A DNA stretch of 64,000 nt, from contig NZ_CP046175.1 in assembly GCF_009708215.1 (NCBI RefSeq), positions 5,332,001 through 5,396,000 of the forward strand, in the 5' to 3' direction. The DNA is from Occultella kanbiaonis (GTDB lineage: Bacteria > Actinomycetota > Actinomycetes > Actinomycetales > Beutenbergiaceae). Shown here piece by piece: positions 26,150-34,729 of the stretch. The translations under genes were made by a program, and so were the position numbers. Numbering within the stretch: position 1 is the stretch's first letter; the number at the start of each line of letters is the position of its first letter. The notes below the pieces were generated by a model. It was not told the DNA's origin. It did not search any database and saw only the letters and a list, made by a program, of their open reading frames with translations.

Positions 26150-27802
26150 ATGAGCAGTTCCATCTCGCGTCGCACCGTCCTGCGTGGCGGCCTCGGAGGA
26201 CTGGCCGCGCTCGCGGCAGCCCCGGTCCTGGCAAGTTGCTCCGGTTCGTCGGAGGGCGGTGACGGGGACGATGCCGCGGCATCCGCATCCGCCGCAGCCT
26301 CGGTGCTGCCGAACTACATCCCGTACCAGGGCGTCCAGCCCGACATCACGGGCGAGGGTGGCATCCCGAACGTGTTCTTCGCCTACCCGGCCGACCCGCA
26401 GCCGGCCACCACCGAGAAGCCGGGCGACGGCAGCCCGATCTCGGCCTCGATGGGCACGTTCGCGCCGATCCCACCCACGGCCGACCGCAACCCCTACTGG
26501 GCCGAGCTGAACGAACGGGTCGGCTCCGAGCTGCAGCTGTCCATCACTCCCGGAGCCGACTACCCCCAGCGGTTCGCGACGGCGGTGGCCGGCGACAACC
26601 TGGGCGACATCTTCAACGTCGACGGCGCGCTGTCCCAGCTGCCGCAGTTCCTCGAGGCCAAGTGCCAGGACCTCACCGAGTTCCTGGCCGGGGACGCGAT
26701 CGCCGACTACCCGTTCCTGGCGAACCTGCCCACCGACTCCTGGCGGGGCACCGTGTTCAACGGCAGGCTCTACGGGCTCCCCGTGCAGCGTGGCATCACG
26801 GGGTCCCAGATCATCTTCACCCGGGATGACCTGTTCGAGGCCCGGGGCGTGGATCCCTCGTTCGGCAGCCTCGACGAGTTCCTGCAACTGTGCCGGGACA
26901 TGACCGATACCCAGGCCAACGTGTGGGCCCTCACCGAGGTACCCTTCGTGGTCCTCCAGGCCATGGCCGGCATCCAGAACGAGTGGATGGCCGACGGTGG
27001 CGGATCGTTCACCCACGCGCTCGAGGTCCCCGAACAGAAGGATGCCTTGGAGTTCGGCCGGAAGCTGGTCGAGGAGGATCTGGTCCACCCGGACGGCGTC
27101 GGCGGCGCGAACGCCGACGCCAAGGCCTGGTTCAGCCAGGGCTCGGCCGCCGTGATCGAGGACACCTACACGGCGGTGGCGGGATTCTTCGCCCGGAACA
27201 CGATCGGCGACGCCTACCGGCTCGGCCTCCAGGTCGCGCCCGGTCCCGATGGTGAGCCGGCCCCGATGTGGCAGGGCATGCCGAACAACTCGTTCACGTC
27301 GCTGGCGCAGGCCGATCCGGACCGGATCAGGATGCTGCTGAAGGTGCTGGACTGGCTGGCCGCACCGTTCGGCACCGAGGAGCACCTGTTCCGCAGCTAC
27401 GGCATCGAAGGCGTGACGTTCGAGTTCGACGGGACCGAGCCGGTGCTGAACCAGGACGGTCTGGCCTACACCGCGAACGGCGCGTTCCCGGTGGAGTACC
27501 TCGTCGATGCGCCGAAGGAGACCTACTTCCCCGGCATGCCCGACGTCGCCCAGGCCGTCTACGACCACCAGGCGATCGCGGTTCCGGCGAGCTCGCTGAC
27601 GGCGGCCTGGGGTTTGTACTCCGAGACCCAGGGCCGGGTCGGCGGGCAGTTGTCGACCATGCTGACCGACGCCCGCAACGGCATCCTGCTCGGCCGCGAG
27701 CCCGTGGACTCCTGGGACGACACGGTCGCCCAATGGCGCTCCGGTGGTGGCGACGACATCCGGGCCGAGTACGAGGAGGCCTACGCGGCGCTCGAGTCCT
27801 GA
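26150..27802 (+). CDS. Extracellular solute-binding lipoprotein of the LplB/YtcP system
   Basis: A 550-residue substrate-binding lipoprotein. The N-terminus has a twin-arginine-like SRRTVLRGG motif and a lipobox LASC with Cys30, so it may be a Tat-exported lipoprotein. The mature part shows the large-subunit YtcQ/LplA pattern (AVAGDNLGDIFNVDG, FNGRLYGLPVQRG, SYGIEGVTFEF). AAAGGA lies ten bases before ATG 26150. It ends the catabolic operon and is followed immediately by a long perfect hairpin. It captures the substrate and hands it to the two permeases. Confidence 0.94.
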   Translation: MSSSISRRTVLRGGLGGLAALAAAPVLASCSGSSEGGDGDDAAASASAAASVLPNYIPYQGVQPDITGEGGIPNVFFAYPADPQPATTEKPGDGSPISASMGTFAPIPPTADRNPYWAELNERVGSELQLSITPGADYPQRFATAVAGDNLGDIFNVDGALSQLPQFLEAKCQDLTEFLAGDAIADYPFLANLPTDSWRGTVFNGRLYGLPVQRGITGSQIIFTRDDLFEARGVDPSFGSLDEFLQLCRDMTDTQANVWALTEVPFVVLQAMAGIQNEWMADGGGSFTHALEVPEQKDALEFGRKLVEEDLVHPDGVGGANADAKAWFSQGSAAVIEDTYTAVAGFFARNTIGDAYRLGLQVAPGPDGEPAPMWQGMPNNSFTSLAQADPDRIRMLLKVLDWLAAPFGTEEHLFRSYGIEGVTFEFDGTEPVLNQDGLAYTANGAFPVEYLVDAPKETYFPGMPDVAQAVYDHQAIAVPASSLTAAWGLYSETQGRVGGQLSTMLTDARNGILLGREPVDSWDDTVAQWRSGGGDDIRAEYEEAYAALES

Positions 27803-27848
27803 CGCAGGATCCGCGGCGACGCGATGAGCGTCGCCGCGGATCCTGCGT
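27802..27848. terminator. Long perfect hairpin terminator
   Basis: Perfect 21-bp arms around a 5-base GATGA loop begin at the last base of the solute-binding stop codon. The stem contains GGATCC and GCGGCGACGC. It lies 20 bases before the convergent methyltransferase stop and should block read-through both ways. Confidence 0.8.
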
Positions 27849-27867
27849 ACCACCAGGGCCACCACGG

Positions 27868-28422
27868 TCATCGACGCCGGGATCGACGGCGCCGCTGCGG
27901 TGCCCGGCGCCGGCGCAGTACCAGGACGGCACTGTCGTCCCGCGGCGGCGGATCGAACGCCCGGGCCGGCACGTGGGCGCCGACCTCGGCGGTGAACCCG
28001 CTCGGCGGCGCGGACGCGTACCTGTTCGCCATCCACCTGGGCACCACCAGGTCCGCCCGCCGAAGCGCCGAGTCGCGCCCGGTCAGCCGCCGCACCAGCG
28101 CCGCGGCGGCCGCGTACGGCGGGTTGGCCACCACGCGGAACGGACGGTGCGGCAACGGCACCTCGAGCATGTCACCCTGCACCACGGTCACCTGGTCATG
28201 ACCGGCGACGGCGTCGCGGAGCCGGCTCGCGCGGCCGGCATGCAGTTCCACGGCGATCACCCGGGCCCCACGGGCCGCCATCGGCACGGTCAGCGCACCG
28301 GTGCCCGACCCGAGGTCGAGGACGAGGTCGGTGTCGCGGACGGAGATGCCGTCGAGGATCCGCTCAGCCCAGGTCCGGCGCAGTCGATGCCAGCCCCATC
28401 GTCGTTGCCCGTTCCCGGGCAC
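27868..28422 (-). CDS. rRNA adenine N6-methyltransferase-like (Erm/KsgA family) protein, short
   Basis: A 184-residue class I methyltransferase. The SAM-binding motif I is LDLGSGTGALT (36-46), the acidic loop is VVAVEL-like (IAVEL, 56-60) and the catalytic motif IV is NPPY (100-103), as in Erm and KsgA adenine N6-methylases. It is shorter than typical Erm proteins (about 250 residues): the N-terminal SQNFL block is missing and the C-terminal helical domain is reduced to a basic tail rich in Arg. Whether it methylates A2058 of 23S rRNA is not shown. The start is GTG 28422, preceded by an in-frame stop. Confidence 0.78.
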   Translation of the reverse strand: MPGNGQRRWGWHRLRRTWAERILDGISVRDTDLVLDLGSGTGALTVPMAARGARVIAVELHAGRASRLRDAVAGHDQVTVVQGDMLEVPLPHRPFRVVANPPYAAAAALVRRLTGRDSALRRADLVVPRWMANRYASAPPSGFTAEVGAHVPARAFDPPPRDDSAVLVLRRRRAPQRRRRSRRR

Positions 28423-28491
28423 GACGCACCATCATGAAGTAGTTGCTCATGGCCGCCACGGTAGGGTCCGCCTGCCGGTGCCGACAACGGA

Positions 28492-28905
28492 TTATCGCAG
28501 CGCCGACACCCGGTCACCGGGCTCCGGGACGCGGTCGCGGCGCCCGAGCGCGGAGGAGACGATCAGCGCCGCTGCCGGGACGGTCCCGAGGATGAAGCCG
28601 CTCGGACCGATCAGGGCGACGGCGGTCACGACCCAGACCAGCAGGACCCAGCCGACGTAGCCGGGCAGTCGCTCGCCGCGCCGTCCCAGCCGGACGGTGA
28701 GCAGGCCGAGCAGGGCCAGCACCGGCACGAAGCCACCCGGTAGCGCCCAGAACGTGGCCAGCGAGAGGGGGTCGGGGCCAGCCCCGCGCAGGCCGCCGGC
28801 GAACCACTCGGCCCAGTAGGGATGCACGGCGAGGGCGATGGTGTGGAGCACCGCGATCGCGACCATGGCCCAGCCGGCGAAAACGGTGAGGCGTTGAGTT
28901 CTCAT
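28492..28905 (-). CDS. Four-helix membrane protein (DUF6463-like)
   Basis: A 137-residue membrane protein with four helices (about 8-26, 48-70, 81-97 and 100-118). The pattern AGWAMVAIAVLHTIAL followed by ATFWALPGGFVP resembles small DUF6463 proteins of unknown function. ATG 28905 gives MRTQRLTVF. It is divergent from the dienelactone hydrolase gene. Confidence 0.72.
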   Translation of the reverse strand: MRTQRLTVFAGWAMVAIAVLHTIALAVHPYWAEWFAGGLRGAGPDPLSLATFWALPGGFVPVLALLGLLTVRLGRRGERLPGYVGWVLLVWVVTAVALIGPSGFILGTVPAAALIVSSALGRRDRVPEPGDRVSALR

Positions 28906-29000
28906 GTCGGCAAGCCTTGCGGGTGGCCCGGTTCGGCACGCCACCCGGGCGAGGGGTCGTGGTCCCCCGAGCGAGGGAACCGTGCCGCTACCGTGAGGCC

Positions 29001-29708
29001 ATGAGTGACGTCCTCACGGTGACCACGGACTCGGGCGACCTTCCGGTGCACAGGTGGCTGCCGCCGTCGGGCACCGGCCCCGGCCTGCTCCTGCTGCAGG
29101 AGATCTTCGGTGTCAGCGACTACATCCGCGGCCGCGCTGCGGACCTGGCGCGGGCCGGCTACGTCGTGTACGCGCCCCAGCTGTACTGGCGTCTGGACGC
29201 GGGAGAGCTGGACGAGAAGGACCCGGACCTGCTCGGCAGGGGCATGGCGCTCGCCCAGCAGCTGCCCTGGGCGGACGCCCTCGCCGACGCCCGCGCGAGC
29301 CTGACGGCGTTGCGCGCCGCCCCCGAGGTGAGCGGCGGCGTCGGCGTGATCGGGTTCTGCTACGGCGGCGGGCTCGCGTTCAACGTGGCCGCGCTCGAGC
29401 CCGTCGACGCGCTCGTCTCCTACTACGGCTCCGCGCTGCCGAACCTGCTCGACCTGGCGCAGGCGGTCGGCACCCCGAGCCTGCACCACTTCGGGACCGC
29501 GGACGCCTACATCCCGCTCGACGTGGTCGAGAAGATCCGTGCCGCGGTCACCGCCGACAACGACCGCGCCGAGTTCGAGCTGCACGACGGCGCCGGGCAC
29601 GCGTTCGACAACCCGAACCCGGCCTTCCACCACGCCGGGGCCTCCGCCGCCGCGTGGCCGCACACCCTCGCGTTCCTGGGCGAACACCTCGGCGCCGCCC
29701 AAGGTTGA
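29001..29708 (+). CDS. Dienelactone hydrolase family protein
   Basis: A 235-residue alpha/beta hydrolase. The nucleophile elbow is GFCYGGG (Cys as nucleophile, about residues 115-121), the acid is the Asp in GTADAYIP and the His is in GAGHAFDN. Cys in place of Ser and the LLLQEIFGVSDYIR oxyanion region place it with carboxymethylenebutenolidases. These open dienelactones in aromatic degradation, although no pathway genes are nearby. The start is ATG 29001. Confidence 0.92.
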   Translation: MSDVLTVTTDSGDLPVHRWLPPSGTGPGLLLLQEIFGVSDYIRGRAADLARAGYVVYAPQLYWRLDAGELDEKDPDLLGRGMALAQQLPWADALADARASLTALRAAPEVSGGVGVIGFCYGGGLAFNVAALEPVDALVSYYGSALPNLLDLAQAVGTPSLHHFGTADAYIPLDVVEKIRAAVTADNDRAEFELHDGAGHAFDNPNPAFHHAGASAAAWPHTLAFLGEHLGAAQG

Positions 29709-29726
29709 TCGCCTACCGTGGGCACC

Positions 29727-30437
29727 ATGTCCCGCGGATGGAAGATCCTGCTCGGCACCCTGGTGCTGCTGGTCGTGCTGCTCGGCGCCGCGTTCGGCGT
29801 CGACCGGTACCTGGTGGCGCAGACCGAGGCGCAGCTCGAGGAGGAGATCACCACATCGGTGCCGGAGCTCTCCGGTGACATCGACGTGGAGATCGGCGGC
29901 TTCCTGTTCCTGCCGCAGGTCCTCGCCGGTCGGCTCGAGGATGTGCGGTTCACCGCCGCCTCGGCCACCTATCAGGACCTGACATTCCAGGACGTGGACG
30001 TGCGACTGCTCGGCGTGAGCACGGGCGAGCCGCGCACCGTGGACGACGTGGACCTGCGGATGACCCTGCCCGTCGAGACGTTGCAGGCGGCGCTGGCCTC
30101 CTCCGAGGACGTGCCCGAAGGAGTCGGGATCGATGTGGTCGACGGCGAGCTCGTCGCCACGGCGAACCTGCTCGGGCTCCCGATCACGGTCGGCCTTGAG
30201 CCGGTCGCGAACGGGAACTCGATCAGCGTCACGCCCACGAGCTTCAGCATCGCCGGCGCGACCGTGTCCGCCGAGGACGTCCCGGGGAACCTGATCGGCG
30301 ACCTCGGCGGCCTGGACGTGCCCATCGACCAGCTGCCCGAGGGCGTCGAGCTCACCGAGGTCGTCGTGCTCGACGGCGGTGTCCAGGTCTCGATCACCGG
30401 CACCGATCTGGCCCTGGACGAGCTTTCCGTCGGCTGA
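29727..30437 (+). CDS. LmeA-like (DUF2993) phospholipid-binding protein
   Basis: A 236-residue protein with an N-terminal membrane anchor or uncleaved signal (residues 6-26) and a DUF2993 domain. The repeated pattern of short strands (DVDVEIGGFLFLPQVLAGR, LTFQDVDVRLLGV, TSFSIAGATVSAED) matches mycobacterial LmeA, which binds phospholipids and supports mannan/lipomannan maturation in the periplasm. ATG 29727 is used, and GTG 29718 is in frame. A promoter-like TACCGT sits just upstream, so the mRNA may be leaderless. Confidence 0.82.
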   Translation: MSRGWKILLGTLVLLVVLLGAAFGVDRYLVAQTEAQLEEEITTSVPELSGDIDVEIGGFLFLPQVLAGRLEDVRFTAASATYQDLTFQDVDVRLLGVSTGEPRTVDDVDLRMTLPVETLQAALASSEDVPEGVGIDVVDGELVATANLLGLPITVGLEPVANGNSISVTPTSFSIAGATVSAEDVPGNLIGDLGGLDVPIDQLPEGVELTEVVVLDGGVQVSITGTDLALDELSVG

Positions 30438-30495
30438 GTCCCCGAGCCGGAACGGCGCGCGTGCCCGGCGGCGGCGCCCCGGGGCCGGCCGCCGG

Positions 30496-31722
30496 CTAAC
30501 GCAGGTCGTCCGCGCGGCCGACCACCTTGGCGATCGCGCGCCCGACGGCGCCGATCTGCTCCTCGGACCCGAGCAGCACCGACTGGGTCAGCCAGAGCGT
30601 GTCGCTGCTGACGAGGTCTGCGTTCGGGCAGTCCGCCTCAGGTACCGGCTGGCCCAGCTTCGACGCCAGGGCACCGGACTCGCGCAACAGGGCATCGTTG
30701 CGGTGCAGGGGGACGTACCCGGTGGCGGCCGGGATGCCCTCGGCCGCGAGCGCCGCGGCCGCCGCATCGCGCAGCCCCTGCGCGCCGAGCCCGGGAACCC
30801 GGAACAGGAACAGGTGCCGCCCGTGCGCCGTGACCCGTTCGTCGGTCGGCGCAACGACCACGCCCTCCACGCCGGCGAGCTGCTCGGCGAGTGCCAGGGC
30901 GTTGCGTTCGCGGAGCTGCTGCTGCTCCGGCAGCCGGGCCAGTTGGGCGCGCAGGATCGCACCCTGGAACTCGGTGAGCCGCAGGTTGTACCCCACGGCG
31001 TCGTGCTGGTACCAGCCGCCGCCGGGCACTCGGCCCACGTTCACCAGGGAGTACACGGCGCCGGCGAGGTCCTTGTCGTTGGTCGTGACGATGCCTCCCT
31101 CACCCGCGCTCAGGTTCTTGGAGGACTGGAAGCTGAACGTGCCGAGGTCGCCGATCGTGCCGACGCCGCGACCCTCCCACTGCGCGCCGGCGGCCTGCGC
31201 GGCATCCTCGATGATGGTCAGGCCGAGCCGGCGGCCGAGCTCGGCGAAGGCAGTCATGTCCGCCACGTTGCCGGCGAGGTGCACCGGGATGACGGCCTTC
31301 GTGCGCTCGGTGACGACGGACTCGACCGCGGCCGGGTCGAGCAGATGGCTGTCCGCGTCCACGTCGGCGAACACCGGGACGGCCCCGACGAACAGCGCCG
31401 CCGCGGCGGTGGCGATGAACGTGTAGGGCGGCACGATCACCTCGTCCCCGACGCCGACCCCCGCCGCCCGCAGGGCCGCGACCAGTGCGAGGGTGCCGTT
31501 GCCGAGCGCGATCGCGTGCTCGGCCTGCTGGCTCCGGGCGAACTCCCGCTCGAACGTCGCGACCACGTCGCCGTGGGTACTGCCCCAGGCGCCCGAGTGG
31601 AGCACCTCGAGCAGTCCGCGCTCCTCCTCGGGGCCGAACCGGGGCCAGCTCGGAAGGGCGGGCAGCCCCTCCAGTTCGGCCGGGCCGCCGTTGATGGCGA
31701 GGGACGGTGTGGCAACGGTCAT
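30496..31722 (-). CDS. DegT/DnrJ/EryC1/StrS family aminotransferase (first of two)
   Basis: A 408-residue PLP-dependent sugar or cyclitol aminotransferase of the StrS/AHBA-synthase family. Lys202 in SFQSSKNLSAGEGG is the Schiff-base lysine and Asp173 in IIEDAAQAAG holds the PLP nitrogen. Such enzymes transfer an amino group between glutamate/glutamine and keto-sugars or ketocyclitols. ATG 31722 is chosen because GGAG lies six bases upstream; TTG 31734 is in frame. It diverges from a second family member across a 122-base AT-rich region holding one copy of the shared TTTAGGC operator. Confidence 0.93.
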   Translation of the reverse strand: MTVATPSLAINGGPAELEGLPALPSWPRFGPEEERGLLEVLHSGAWGSTHGDVVATFEREFARSQQAEHAIALGNGTLALVAALRAAGVGVGDEVIVPPYTFIATAAAALFVGAVPVFADVDADSHLLDPAAVESVVTERTKAVIPVHLAGNVADMTAFAELGRRLGLTIIEDAAQAAGAQWEGRGVGTIGDLGTFSFQSSKNLSAGEGGIVTTNDKDLAGAVYSLVNVGRVPGGGWYQHDAVGYNLRLTEFQGAILRAQLARLPEQQQLRERNALALAEQLAGVEGVVVAPTDERVTAHGRHLFLFRVPGLGAQGLRDAAAAALAAEGIPAATGYVPLHRNDALLRESGALASKLGQPVPEADCPNADLVSSDTLWLTQSVLLGSEEQIGAVGRAIAKVVGRADDLR

Positions 31723-31732
31723 CGCATGCTCC

Positions 31733-31757
31733 AATTTAGGCCTGCCGGATTTGGGAT
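31733..31757. promoter_or_regulatory. Shared operator, site A, between the aminotransferase genes
   Basis: The sequence AATTTAGGCCTGCCGG (from 31733) matches the motif TTTAGGCnTG(C/T)C found also at 38437-38463 and 41691-41703. It overlaps the ribosome-site side of the minus-strand aminotransferase gene and lies about 90 bases upstream of the plus-strand one. A right arm GATTTGGGA at 31748-31756 completes an imperfect dyad of the same size as site B. Confidence 0.55.
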
Positions 31758-31844
31758 TAGGTTAGCGACAAAAATAGTGCGAGTCGATAGTGTGAAGGCG
31801 CTGCGTCATCCACGGTCCACCACGATCCACCAGGAGAGCACCCC

Positions 31845-33143
31845 ATGTCTGACGTCCTTGCGCTCGACGGCGGCGCCCCCGTGCGCACCGCACCCTTCCC
31901 GTCCGTGCAGTCCGCCGAGGGCCGCACCCTCGGCGCCGCGGAGGAGGACGCGGTCCTCGCGGTGCTTCGCAGCGGCCGGCTGAACTCGACGGTCGGCGAG
32001 GTGACCAGGGGGCTGGAGACCGACTTCGCGGCCTATTACGGCGTGCCGCACGCGATCGCCTCCTCCTCCGGAACCGCGGCGATCCACCTCGCCGTGGCGG
32101 CCGTGGACCCCGAGCCGGGCGACGAGATCATCACCACCGGACTCAGCGACGCCGGCACCGTACTGCCGATCCTTGCCCAGAACGCGGTCCCCGTGTTCGC
32201 CGACGTCGACCCTGCCACCGGCAATCTCGACGTGGCCTCGGTGGCCGCCAGGATCACACCCCGAACCCGCGCGATCATCGCCGTGCACCTGTTCGGCCAA
32301 CCCGCTCCCGTGGTCGAGCTGCGCGCGCTGGCCGATGCACACGGCATCGTGCTGATCGAGGACTGCGCACAGGCGTACCTCACCCGGACCGGCACCGGCG
32401 GCGCACTCGCCGGCACCGTCGGCCACCTCGGCTGCTTCAGCCTGCAGCAGTCGAAACACATCACCGCCGGCGACGGTGGCCTGACCATCTCCTCCGACGC
32501 GGCGCTCGCCCGCCGGGCCAGGCTGTTCGCAGACAAGGCCTGGCCACGGGACACCGACGAGCGCACCCACCTGTTCCTCGGCCTGAACTACCGGATGACC
32601 GAGCTGCAGGCCGCCATCGCCAGGGTGCAGCTGACCCGGCTCGCCGGGGTCGTCGAGGCCCGCCGGAGCACCGCGGCGACGCTCACGGAGATCGTCGACG
32701 GGCTGGACGGCCTGAGCGCGGCACCGCCGGACGGGAACAGCTACTGGCAGTACCCGGTGTTCCTGGACACCGTCCGCGCCGGCGCCGATGCGCACTGGTA
32801 CGCGCGCGCACTCCAGGCCGAGGGCATCCCCGCCTCCGGCGGGTACATCCAGCGCCCGCTCTACCGCACCCCGGTGCTGGCCGAGCGGCGCACCTACGGG
32901 ACCTCGGGCTTTCCGCTCGCAGGCCCCCCGGCAGACGTGGCCCAGGAGTACCGCCCCGGCCTGTGCCCGGTGACCGAGGAGCTGATCGACGCCCGCCTGC
33001 TGGTGATCGCCTGGAACGAGCGGTACGGCCCCGGCGACGTCGCCGACATCGTGACCGCGCTGACCAAGGTCCACGCTCACGCGATCGCGGCCCCGGGCAC
33101 CCTCGAGCCACGCACGGGAAGGATCGCGTCCAGTAGCCGATGA
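31845..33143 (+). CDS. DegT/DnrJ/EryC1/StrS family aminotransferase (second of two)
   Basis: A 432-residue StrS-type aminotransferase. The PLP lysine is Lys204 in LQQSKHITAGDGG and Asp173 is in LIEDCAQAY. It shares only fold-level resemblance with its divergent neighbour, so the two likely act on different carbons or substrates of one pathway. A GAG-rich leader (CAGGAGAGCACCCC) precedes ATG 31845. Its last 67 bases overlap the end of the convergent ABC ATPase gene. The C-terminal 25 residues are Ala/Arg-rich and extend beyond the usual family end. Confidence 0.93.
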   Translation: MSDVLALDGGAPVRTAPFPSVQSAEGRTLGAAEEDAVLAVLRSGRLNSTVGEVTRGLETDFAAYYGVPHAIASSSGTAAIHLAVAAVDPEPGDEIITTGLSDAGTVLPILAQNAVPVFADVDPATGNLDVASVAARITPRTRAIIAVHLFGQPAPVVELRALADAHGIVLIEDCAQAYLTRTGTGGALAGTVGHLGCFSLQQSKHITAGDGGLTISSDAALARRARLFADKAWPRDTDERTHLFLGLNYRMTELQAAIARVQLTRLAGVVEARRSTAATLTEIVDGLDGLSAAPPDGNSYWQYPVFLDTVRAGADAHWYARALQAEGIPASGGYIQRPLYRTPVLAERRTYGTSGFPLAGPPADVAQEYRPGLCPVTEELIDARLLVIAWNERYGPGDVADIVTALTKVHAHAIAAPGTLEPRTGRIASSSR

Positions 33144-34729
33144 GTGTAGGGGTGCTGCGGGTCACCGAAGATGGCCCGCCGCTCCCCGCGCTCGACGATG
33201 GCACCGTCCTTCATCACCGCCACCTCGTCCGACATGCGCTCGACGACCGCGAGGTTGTGGGAGATCAGCAGATAGGCGACCCCGAGGCGCTCCTGGATCT
33301 CGGCCAGCAGGTCGAGGATCTGCGCCTGGATCGAGACGTCGAGCGCCGAGGTCGGCTCGTCACAGACGAGCACGTCGGGCTCCGGGGCGAGTGCCCGGGC
33401 GATGGCGATGCGCTGCTGCTGTCCGCCGCTGAACTGCTGCGGATAGCGGCGCGCGTCATCCGGGGAGAGGCCGACCAGGCGCAACAGCTCGGCGGCCCGC
33501 TCCGTTCGCTCGCCCGGGGTGCCGATCTCCTGCAGCCGAAGCGACTCGGTGACGTTCGCTCCCGCCGTGTAGTGCGGCAGCAACGACCCGTACGGGTTCT
33601 GGAACACCATCTGCATCCGTCGGCGCTGCAGCCGTGACTCCTCGCCGTGCACGTCCTGCCCGTCCAGCAGGACCCGGCCGGAGTCCGGTTCGTGCAGGCC
33701 CATCACGAGCCGGGCCACCGTCGACTTCCCGCTGCCGCTCTCGCCCACGAGACCGAGGGTCCGGCCCGGCCGGATGGCCAGGCTCACGTCCCGGACGGCG
33801 TGGGTCTGCCCGCCGCGCGAGCGGAACGTCTTGTCGAGGTGCTCCGCGACCAGGAGCGGCTCGCGCACCGTCGTGGGCGCCTCCTCCGGCGGTCCGGCCC
33901 GCACGTCGCCGACCTCGAGCGTGGCCTCGAGCAGCATCCGGGTGTAGGGCTCGCGCGGGGAGTCGAGCACCACCTCGATCGGACCCGACTCGACGACTGT
34001 GCCCTGGTTCATCACCAGGACTTCGTCGCAGAAGCGCCGGGCGACGCCCAGATCGTGGGTGACCATGATCAGCCCGGTACCCCGGTCCTTGATCTCGGCG
34101 AGCAGGTCCAGGACCTGCGCCTGCACCGTCACGTCGAGCGCCGTCGTCGGCTCGTCGGCAACCACGAGCCGGGGCTCGGCGATGATCGCCATGGCGATCA
34201 TGGCGCGCTGGCGCATGCCGCCGGAGAGCTGGAACGGATACATCCGGGCGCGCCGCTCGGGCTCCGGGATGCCCACGTCACCGAGCGTGGTGATGGCTCG
34301 CGCGCGCGCCTCGCCGCGGGTGCACAGGCCGTGCCAGGTCAGCGCCTCGGCCAGCTGCCGGCCCACCGGGATGGTCGGGTTGAGCGCCTCCATCGCGTTC
34401 TGGAACACCATCCCGACCTCACGGCCACGCACTCTTCGCAGAGTCCGGTCCGAGGCGCCGATGAGGTCGATGCCGGCCAGCCTGGCCTCGCCGCCGAGGA
34501 TACTGGCGGTGCGCGGCAGGAGCCGCAGCAGGGATCTGATGGTCACGCTCTTGCCGCTGCCGGACTCGCCGACGATGGCCAACGCCCGGCCCTGCTCGAG
34601 CCGGAAGGTGACGCCGTCGACGGCGACGAACTGGCCGCCGTCGGCGCGGCGGAAGCCGGTGCGCAGCCCGCTCACCTCGAGCAGGGGAGCCTGGGGGTCG
34701 ATCGTGACGGGCGGGGTGGAGCGGTTCAC
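33077..34729 (-). CDS. Dipeptide/oligopeptide ABC transporter ATP-binding protein, fused DppD-DppF type
   Basis: A 550-residue protein with two ABC ATPase domains in one chain. Domain 1 has Walker A GESGSGKS (about 50), signature LSGGMRQR and Walker B LVVADEPTTAL. Domain 2 has GESGSGKS (about 315), FSGGQQQR and VLVCDEPTSAL. Both are catalytically complete, matching OppD and OppF. GTG 34729 follows GGAGG and overlaps the upstream permease stop (GTGA). It energises the importer encoded just upstream. Its final 67 bases overlap the convergent aminotransferase gene. Confidence 0.95.
   Translation of the reverse strand: MNRSTPPVTIDPQAPLLEVSGLRTGFRRADGGQFVAVDGVTFRLEQGRALAIVGESGSGKSVTIRSLLRLLPRTASILGGEARLAGIDLIGASDRTLRRVRGREVGMVFQNAMEALNPTIPVGRQLAEALTWHGLCTRGEARARAITTLGDVGIPEPERRARMYPFQLSGGMRQRAMIAMAIIAEPRLVVADEPTTALDVTVQAQVLDLLAEIKDRGTGLIMVTHDLGVARRFCDEVLVMNQGTVVESGPIEVVLDSPREPYTRMLLEATLEVGDVRAGPPEEAPTTVREPLLVAEHLDKTFRSRGGQTHAVRDVSLAIRPGRTLGLVGESGSGKSTVARLVMGLHEPDSGRVLLDGQDVHGEESRLQRRRMQMVFQNPYGSLLPHYTAGANVTESLRLQEIGTPGERTERAAELLRLVGLSPDDARRYPQQFSGGQQQRIAIARALAPEPDVLVCDEPTSALDVSIQAQILDLLAEIQERLGVAYLLISHNLAVVERMSDEVAVMKDGAIVERGERRAIFGDPQHPYTHRLLDAILPVRGSRVPGAAIA

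Noticed and set aside
26090-28036. A 648-codon minus-strand frame opposite the solute-binding protein
   Set aside because: Shadow frame; the plus-strand gene has lipobox, ribosome site and family match.
31757-31775. TTAGGTTAG string between the aminotransferase genes as a DtxR iron box
   Set aside because: Only the left half-site matches; the right half is CGACAAAAAT, unlike the consensus.
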